This document shows, in pieces, positions 13,418 to 17,851 of a stretch of DNA of 17,851 bases. The first letter of the stretch is position 1, and every line of letters begins with the position of its first letter. Below the pieces are notes generated by a model. That model did no database searches. It was given only the letters and a program-made list of their open reading frames with translations, and had not been told where the DNA came from. The DNA is from an uncultured Solobacterium sp. Lineage in GTDB: Bacteria; Bacillota_I; Bacilli_A; Erysipelotrichales; Erysipelotrichaceae. The stretch is from positions 1 to 17,851 of the forward strand of contig URCJ01000038.1 of NCBI GenBank assembly GCA_900546285.1, read 5' to 3'. Made by a program: the position numbers and the translations under genes.

Positions 13418-13828
13418 ATGAAAATCTTAGTTAGTGCTTGTTTAATGGGTGAAAATTGTAAATATAATGGTGGTAACAATTATAGTGAAAAGCTACATGA
13501 ATTTTTAAAGGGTCATGATGTAATAATGGTATGTCCTGAGGTTATTGGAGGACTACCTACACCAAGACTTCCTTCAGAGATTGTTGGTGATAGGGTCATT
13601 AATAGCGGTGGTATTGATGTTACCTCAGAATTTATAATGGGTGCTAAGAAAGCGCTGGAGTATTCATCTGATGTTGATATGGCCATATTACAATCAAGAA
13701 GTCCAAGTTGCGGTATTAACGAAATATATGATGGTACTTTCTCCGGTAATAAGATAAAGGGAGATGGAATCTTTGTTAGGATGTTAAAAGAAAAGGGTAT
13801 CAAGGTAGTTGATATAAAGGATTTATAA
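13418..13828 (+). CDS. DUF523 family protein
   Basis: The 136-residue cytosolic protein has the DUF523 (YbbK-like) pattern: VSACLMGENCKYNGGNN at the N-terminus with Cys8 and Cys14, then VCPEVIGGLPTPRLPSEI, and ILQSRSPSCGINEIYDGTFSGNKIKGDGI. The conserved cysteines suggest a metal or Fe-S site, but no biochemical function is established. It starts two bases after the esterase-like stop and has no clear Shine-Dalgarno, so it is probably translated by coupling. A strong terminator follows at once. Confidence 0.88.
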   Translation: MKILVSACLMGENCKYNGGNNYSEKLHEFLKGHDVIMVCPEVIGGLPTPRLPSEIVGDRVINSGGIDVTSEFIMGAKKALEYSSDVDMAILQSRSPSCGINEIYDGTFSGNKIKGDGIFVRMLKEKGIKVVDIKDL

Positions 13829-13857
13829 AAAATACCAGTTTTATATACTGGTATTTT
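13829..13857. terminator. Bidirectional rho-independent terminator
   Basis: AAAATACCAGT (13829-13839) pairs perfectly with ACTGGTATTTT (13847-13857) over a seven-base loop. T-runs exist in both directions. It overlaps the stop codon of the convergent HAD gene. Confidence 0.88.
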
Positions 13858-14515
13858 ATGTATTTTGTTCATCGAATAAAAACCTAGTAGTGTTTATATC
13901 ATCAAAAATTAAATTAGCATCTTTTTGGCTAAAACTAAAAGGTGTTTTTCTTGCGATGACAAACATGTTGGCGCGTTTTCCAGCTTCAATGCCAAAAACA
14001 GAATCTTCAACAACTAGGCATTCTTCCGGTTTTAAGCCAAATGAATTCATACAGTATAAATAAATTTCAGGAGAAGGCTTACTTTCTACGAAGTCATCGC
14101 CTGTGCAAATAAGATCGAAGAACTCTAGAATCTGACATTTTGAAAGCGCGTTTTTAATATAATTGATATTCGAACTAGATGCGCACGCTATTTTAGTGTT
14201 TCTTTTTTTAAGAAAACTTAAATAATCAATAACATCTGGAAATAAAATTTGATTATAATCAAATAAATTTCTTTTTGAAAACTTGTATGCACGTAATCCG
14301 GTTTTAAATGATTCTTCATCTATGATCTTATCTTCGTAGCCTTTAATTAATTGTTTCCAAACATTTTGTTTTTTATGCGTTCCTATAAGCATTTCAAATC
14401 TTTCAATAGGTATGGCAATATTGTTACTATCAAGATATTCTTTAGTCCAAGAATGTTCTTGGACTTCGCTATTAATTAATACTCCATCTAGGTCAAAAAA
14501 TACCGCTTTAATCAT
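13856..14515 (-). CDS. HAD-superfamily hydrolase, beta-phosphoglucomutase-like
   Basis: The protein has 219 residues. Motif I is FFDLDGVLINSE (Asp8 nucleophile, Asp10 acid/base), followed by a helical cap. Motif II is IACASSSN, motif III includes the Lys of ESKPSPEIYLY, and motif IV is CLVVEDSVFGIEAG. This combination is typical of subfamily I phosphatases and beta-phosphoglucomutases; sequence alone does not separate a sugar-phosphate phosphatase from a mutase. Its ATG overlaps the TGA of the upstream TPR-like gene by four bases, implying coupling. Catabolism of sugars from the neighbouring PTS operon is a reasonable but unproven role. Confidence 0.88.
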   Translation of the reverse strand: MIKAVFFDLDGVLINSEVQEHSWTKEYLDSNNIAIPIERFEMLIGTHKKQNVWKQLIKGYEDKIIDEESFKTGLRAYKFSKRNLFDYNQILFPDVIDYLSFLKKRNTKIACASSSNINYIKNALSKCQILEFFDLICTGDDFVESKPSPEIYLYCMNSFGLKPEECLVVEDSVFGIEAGKRANMFVIARKTPFSFSQKDANLIFDDINTTRFLFDEQNT

Positions 14516-15180
14516 AGAACTTTACACCCACCGTTCAAAATACTTTTGATTTTGTTTTTTGATTTTATATTAGAAGTGTTGTCCATTGCTTCTTCTAATA
14601 GGCTTTTACATTTGTCAATATTGTTGTTGAGCTTATATAGGTATGCCAATCTGTACTGATATATTGATTTTGCTTCATTATCAATATTTCCTTCAAGTAT
14701 CTTTTCTATTGTAGGAATTAAATTTGTATCTTGATTAATGTAAATGTTGCAAACCATATCGCAGTCATTAATTAATAGTTCTTGTTTTGGATCGTTGATG
14801 TTCTTACAATTACTTTTAAGTTCATCTAAATATTCAAGAGCCTTAGCATCTTTTTTGTCAGCTAAATATCCGATAACTAAGCTATAGAATGATATAGTGT
14901 TGTTTGTATTCATTTTTTGTTTTGTTAATTGACTTGCAATTTTTTCAACATTTTCTTTATTATCTTTATATATCCAATAGTTCAATTCCATCATTCTTCT
15001 TGATGTATTAGACATCAACATTTGAGCTTGTAGAGAAGATAATTGTAAGAGAAAGCCATCTTCATCTTTATCAACATAGGCAAGTTTATATAATTCTTTT
15101 AGTAGTTTATTTAGGCTATAGTTTTTGTAAATGTATGTCGCTATAATCATTACGACAACTAATAATATTTTAATTTTCAT
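14512..15180 (-). CDS. Membrane-anchored TPR-like protein
   Basis: The 222-residue protein has an N-terminal hydrophobic segment (about 3-18) and then an all-helical region with a tetratricopeptide-like rhythm. Examples are LLKELYKLAYVDKDEDGF near 25-45, the repeated A-x-x-Y-L-x-x-L pattern around DAKALEYLDELKSN, and YQYRLAYLYKLNNNIDKCKSLLEEAM near the end. I do not recognise a named family. TPR helices usually bind protein partners. It is coupled to the HAD gene by an ATGA overlap and lies 40 bp downstream of the PTS operon, separated by a terminator, so it may be expressed partly by read-through. Confidence 0.6.
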   Translation of the reverse strand: MKIKILLVVVMIIATYIYKNYSLNKLLKELYKLAYVDKDEDGFLLQLSSLQAQMLMSNTSRRMMELNYWIYKDNKENVEKIASQLTKQKMNTNNTISFYSLVIGYLADKKDAKALEYLDELKSNCKNINDPKQELLINDCDMVCNIYINQDTNLIPTIEKILEGNIDNEAKSIYQYRLAYLYKLNNNIDKCKSLLEEAMDNTSNIKSKNKIKSILNGGCKVL

Positions 15181-15191
15181 AATTATAAAGC

Positions 15192-15215
15192 AAAGTGAGT
15201 GTTTCCACTCACTTT
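15192..15215 (-). terminator. Terminator of the mannose-family PTS operon
   Basis: CACTCACTTT and AAAGTGAGTG (15206-15215 and 15192-15201) form a perfect 10-bp stem over a four-base loop. On the minus strand it is followed by TTTGCTTTATAATT, an imperfect U-tract, so some read-through into the TPR/HAD genes is possible. Confidence 0.75.
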
Positions 15216-15220
15216 ATTTA

Positions 15221-16039
15221 TTACATTACTCCTAATAATGTTAATAGAATACCTAAGCCTAATAAACTAAAGATAATAGTGTTTGGTTTAACGCCTTTCA
15301 TTATGAATTTATAAACACCTAATGATAGCAATAAAGGAAGTAAGTTTGGCATAATGCCTTCTAATACATCAGCTAGTACAAATTCGCCACCACCCATTGA
15401 CAAGGTTAGAGCGATAGGGAATTTAACAATTTGAGGAATCATACCCCCAATTACAATCATGGCTAATACTTTGGCAGCTTCAGTTAATTTTGCTAAAGTA
15501 CCATCAGCTTGAATCTTAGAAAGGAATTGACGTCCTCCAGAGTAACCTAGTTTAAATCCGTACCATCTTGTTAATGTTGATGGGATTAGATTTAACAATA
15601 GATATAAGATAACACCAATTACATTTCCTTCTGCAGCCATTGGAGCACCAACACCACAAGCAATCATTCTAAATGTTCCCCAGAAGAAACTATCACCAAT
15701 ACCGGCAAGAGGACCCATTAAAGCGATTTTAACAGCGCCAATACTTTCTTGATCCATTTGTCCAGATTCATCGTTAGCGTATTCTTCTTCCATTGCGCAT
15801 GATATACCTAAACAGAAAGGAACAAATGCGCAAGTAGTGTTAAACATTGTATTGTGTCTTTTCATCGCTTCAACTAAATCATCATGATCTGGATAAAGCT
15901 TTTCTAAAGCTGGAATCATTGCTCTTAAATAAGCAATACCTTGTTGCTTATCATATGTATAACAGCCTAATGCTTGATATGAACGTAAGAATACAGAATT
16001 CAACTCTTTGTTTGTTAGAGCTAACTTATTTTCAGCCAT
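15221..16039 (-). CDS. PTS mannose/fructose/sorbose family EIID
   Basis: The 272-residue protein is of usual EIID length. The family signature begins with FLRSYQALGCYTYDKQQGIAYLRAMIPAL and includes RHNTMFNTTCAFVPFCLGI, ALMGPLAGIGDSFFWGTFRMI and a C-terminal pair of membrane segments. With EIIC it forms the membrane channel for the sugar. The start codon follows the EIIC stop with no bases between them. Its sequence does not settle the sugar; mannose-family systems carry mannose, N-acetylgalactosamine, fructose, sorbose, and others. It is the last PTS gene before the terminator. Confidence 0.92.
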   Translation of the reverse strand: MAENKLALTNKELNSVFLRSYQALGCYTYDKQQGIAYLRAMIPALEKLYPDHDDLVEAMKRHNTMFNTTCAFVPFCLGISCAMEEEYANDESGQMDQESIGAVKIALMGPLAGIGDSFFWGTFRMIACGVGAPMAAEGNVIGVILYLLLNLIPSTLTRWYGFKLGYSGGRQFLSKIQADGTLAKLTEAAKVLAMIVIGGMIPQIVKFPIALTLSMGGGEFVLADVLEGIMPNLLPLLLSLGVYKFIMKGVKPNTIIFSLLGLGILLTLLGVM

Positions 16040-16780
16040 TTAGTCATCCTCCACTTCGTTTGGTTTTAAGAAGAAATAAATTAGAGCGCAAGCGAATCCA
16101 GCTAGAGCAACTGCAACGCTATTGAAGCCTAAGTATGTTGGTAAAATGAAACCAAGAATGAAGAAACCAACATATTTGATATCGAATGCAAACTGCATAA
16201 GGATACCTATACCAACAGCTGGTAAGATCTTACTTGCGTTTGCTAAGCCATCACGAACAACTTGAGGAATTGAATTAATAATAGCATTAACAGCTTCCGA
16301 ACCAGCTACTACTGCTAAGAATACTGCAACAGCATACATTAATGCCTGTGTAGCACATCCTGCAAGTCCAATCCACCAAATACTATTTGTATCACCTTTT
16401 TCTGTAGCTTTATTAGCTAAAGGTGACCAAACAGTAACTGAGATTGTATTGTTAATTTGACCAATTAAAGTAGCCAATAATCCGATAGGGATAGCAATTG
16501 TAACAGCTTCAGCTACAGACAAATCACTTAATATCGCAAGACCGCATGCAACTGTAGAACCTGTTACTACTTCTGTTGGTACTGCACCTACTTGTACAAC
16601 GCCAGCCCAGATTAATTCAAGAGACCCACCAATGATGATTCCTTGTTTAACATCACCTAATAATAGGCCAACTAAAGTACATAACCATATAGGTCTAGCA
16701 ATCATTTGTTGACCTAACCAACCCTGTTCAATACGACCATAGGCAGCAACCCAAGCAACTAATAATGCTTTTAAAATCAT
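16040..16780 (-). CDS. PTS mannose/fructose/sorbose family EIIC
   Basis: The 246-residue protein has about seven membrane segments. It carries the conserved ends of EIIC: RIEQGWLGQQMIARPIWLCTLVGLLLGDVKQGIIIGGSLELIWAGVVQVGA near the N-terminus and GFALIYFFLKP-type hydrophobic end at the C-terminus. It forms the translocation part with EIID. AAAGGAG precedes the ATG, and the EIIB stop is 24 bp upstream. The VGAVPTEVVTGS loop is typical of the family. Confidence 0.93.
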   Translation of the reverse strand: MILKALLVAWVAAYGRIEQGWLGQQMIARPIWLCTLVGLLLGDVKQGIIIGGSLELIWAGVVQVGAVPTEVVTGSTVACGLAILSDLSVAEAVTIAIPIGLLATLIGQINNTISVTVWSPLANKATEKGDTNSIWWIGLAGCATQALMYAVAVFLAVVAGSEAVNAIINSIPQVVRDGLANASKILPAVGIGILMQFAFDIKYVGFFILGFILPTYLGFNSVAVALAGFACALIYFFLKPNEVEDD

Positions 16781-16804
16781 TGTTTTTCTCCTTTTTAAAA
16801 ATTA

Positions 16805-17311
16805 TTATTCTTTAAATTTCTTTGAGATTTCGTTCCATTCAATTTTTGGCATAGCTGTAGTTATTTGAGCAAAAACTTCTCTTCCTTCATTATGCAATTC
16901 TTCCAATAATTTATATTTTTCCTCGTTGATATAAACACCATCACTAATCTCTTTTTTACCAGTAGTTACTCTACCTTTTGTTCCATCAACTTCAGGGCCA
17001 ATATTAATATGTTGAATTTTAGGACAAGCTTTTGACAATTTGTAAGCGTCCTCTACTGTAGCTACAGAAATAAACACCTTTTCCTTATCGTATTTAGTGC
17101 CATTTAATCTTTCGATAGCCTTATTCATGTCCCACACTAGACACTTATCAACACCAGCTGGTTTTGCAAGTTTAAGAGTTGTTTTGTGTAGTTCGTTTCC
17201 TGCAGCTTCGTCATTTACTACGATCAATACTGAAGGCTTGTATACACCGCACCAAGTAACTGCTACCATTCCGTGTATTAATCTGCCATCAACTCTTACT
17301 AATTGAATCAT
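16805..17311 (-). CDS. PTS mannose/fructose/sorbose family EIIB
   Basis: The 168-residue protein is of normal EIIB length. The phosphorylated His13 lies in RVDGRLIHGMVAVTW; most relatives read R-[IV]-D-[DS]-R-[LF]-I-H-G-Q, so Gly9 and Met15 are small deviations around a preserved His. It takes phosphate from EIIA and passes it to the incoming sugar. A strong AAGGAGGG precedes the ATG. It lies 18 bp downstream of EIIA. Confidence 0.93.
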   Translation of the reverse strand: MIQLVRVDGRLIHGMVAVTWCGVYKPSVLIVVNDEAAGNELHKTTLKLAKPAGVDKCLVWDMNKAIERLNGTKYDKEKVFISVATVEDAYKLSKACPKIQHINIGPEVDGTKGRVTTGKKEISDGVYINEEKYKLLEELHNEGREVFAQITTAMPKIEWNEISKKFKE

Positions 17312-17329
17312 AAAATTATTCCCTCCTTT

Positions 17330-17731
17330 TTAATCATCATCATCGTCAGAAGCCATATTAACAAGATCGTTCATATAGCAAAATTGACTTTTTGACATTT
17401 CAATAGCGTTCCTAATAAACTCTTCATCAATTTCAACACTTGCTAGAACACATTCAAGAATTACTGCCAAATTCATACCTGTGACTAAATGGAAATTAAA
17501 GTCATTAAGATTCTTGAAAAAGCATTGATTAACAGAACCTCCATATAGATCTGTAAAGACAACACAGTTGTCATCCTTATATTTTGTTAAGATTTCAATA
17601 ACTCTATTTTCAAATCCTGTGTCTGTTAATGTTTGTTCCACATACTCTACTCCGCTTCCTCCGAAGAATTCAACAGTATTTTTCATTCCTAGTGCCAATT
17701 CCCCATGAGATGCAATTATTATTTTGTTCAT
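17330..17731 (-). CDS. PTS mannose-family EIIA (EIIA-Man type)
   Basis: The 133-residue protein starts at the ATG at 17731, chosen because AAGGTGG lies five bases upstream; an earlier start at 17746 adds MGRWI without a ribosome site. KIIIASHGELALGM places the phosphorylated His9 at the end of the first strand, and VVFTDLYGGSVNQ is the second conserved motif. It receives phosphate from HPr and passes it to EIIB. The last residues are five consecutive Asp. It is the first gene of a four-gene operon (IIA, IIB, IIC, IID). Confidence 0.92.
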   Translation of the reverse strand: MNKIIIASHGELALGMKNTVEFFGGSGVEYVEQTLTDTGFENRVIEILTKYKDDNCVVFTDLYGGSVNQCFFKNLNDFNFHLVTGMNLAVILECVLASVEIDEEFIRNAIEMSKSQFCYMNDLVNMASDDDDD

Positions 17732-17790
17732 AATCCACCTTCCCATTAATTAAATGTTTTCAAATCTGCTTGAGCTATTAGATTGATTTC

Positions 17791-17819
17791 AGTATATTTC
17801 TAAATATATACTTTGTAAA
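17791..17819 (-). promoter_or_regulatory. Sigma-A promoter of the mannose-family PTS operon
   Basis: On the minus strand TTTACA (17819-17814) and TATACT (17796-17791) are separated by exactly 17 bp, five of six consensus matches in each box. The leader to the EIIA start is about 50 bases. I see no good cre site in it. Confidence 0.7.
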
Positions 17820-17840
17820 TACCAAATATATACTTTTGTA
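17791..17840. repeat. Operator-like repeats over the PTS promoter
   Basis: AAATATATACTTT occurs at 17802-17814 and 17824-17836, 22 bp apart, both followed by TGTAA. AGTATAT (17791-17797) also mirrors ATATACT (17806-17812). The repeats cover the -35 box, the spacer and the -10 box, so a regulator bound here would control the operon. Its gene is probably outside the window. Confidence 0.55.
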
Positions 17841-17851
17841 ATTTTTTTATC

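Noticed and set aside
17747..17784. cre site in the mannose-PTS leader (TGAAAACATTTAAT)
   Set aside because: It lacks the central CG and the terminal CA of the cre consensus.
1..17851. Mollicute-type genetic code (TGA as Trp)
   Set aside because: TGA acts as the stop in the cutC, XRE and TPR-like genes and Trp is encoded by TGG throughout, so the standard bacterial code applies.

Overview
The window is AT-rich DNA with A/G-rich Shine-Dalgarno sites, standard-code stops (TGA is used as a stop in several genes), BglG/LicT antitermination, a consensus CcpA cre site and two PTS operons. This points to a low-GC Bacillota gut or oral commensal. An Erysipelotrichia-like host is my guess and is not proven by the sequence.

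Layout. (1) 1-1262 (+): the 3' part of cutC, translationally coupled to a YitT-family membrane protein. (2) 1289-4826: an accessory block with three different Fic-domain proteins in a row. The first is a minus-strand Fic protein whose catalytic His is replaced by Gln. The second is a minus-strand, self-inhibited class II Fic protein with a C-terminal winged helix. The third is a plus-strand VbhA/VbhT-like antitoxin-toxin pair. Both minus-strand fic genes are preceded by arrays of alternating inverted sites repeating at about 52 bp, each array with its own site sequence. A truncated AAA ATPase (broken just after Walker A) lies directly in front of the antitoxin. (3) 4900-6787 (+): a macro-domain protein with an extra C-terminal helical domain, a von Willebrand A protein whose ribosome binding site can be locked in a hairpin, and a possible 40-residue hydrophobic peptide followed by its own terminator. 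(4) 6875-11282 (+): a beta-glucoside operon with promoter plus cre site, RAT/terminator leader, LicT-type antiterminator, PTS EIIBC, separate EIIA and a GH1 6-phospho-beta-glucosidase. (5) 11290-11964 (-): a TIM-barrel protein of unknown function. (6) 12121-13857 (+): a membrane-anchored XRE regulator, an erythromycin-esterase-like protein and a DUF523 protein, apparently one operon. (7) 13856-15180 (-): a membrane-anchored TPR-like protein coupled to a HAD phosphatase/phosphoglucomutase. (8) 15192-17840 (-): a mannose-family PTS operon (IIA, IIB, IIC, IID) with a clear sigma-A promoter embedded in an inverted and direct repeat region.

How the parts relate. The two PTS operons and the beta-glucosidase are ordinary sugar uptake under catabolite control. 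The 1289-6850 block is the accessory part. It combines three protein-AMPylating (or related) Fic enzymes with an ADP-ribose-type macro domain and a vWA protein, and much of its non-coding DNA is dense with operator-like repeats. No transposase, integrase, tRNA, rRNA or CRISPR array is visible.
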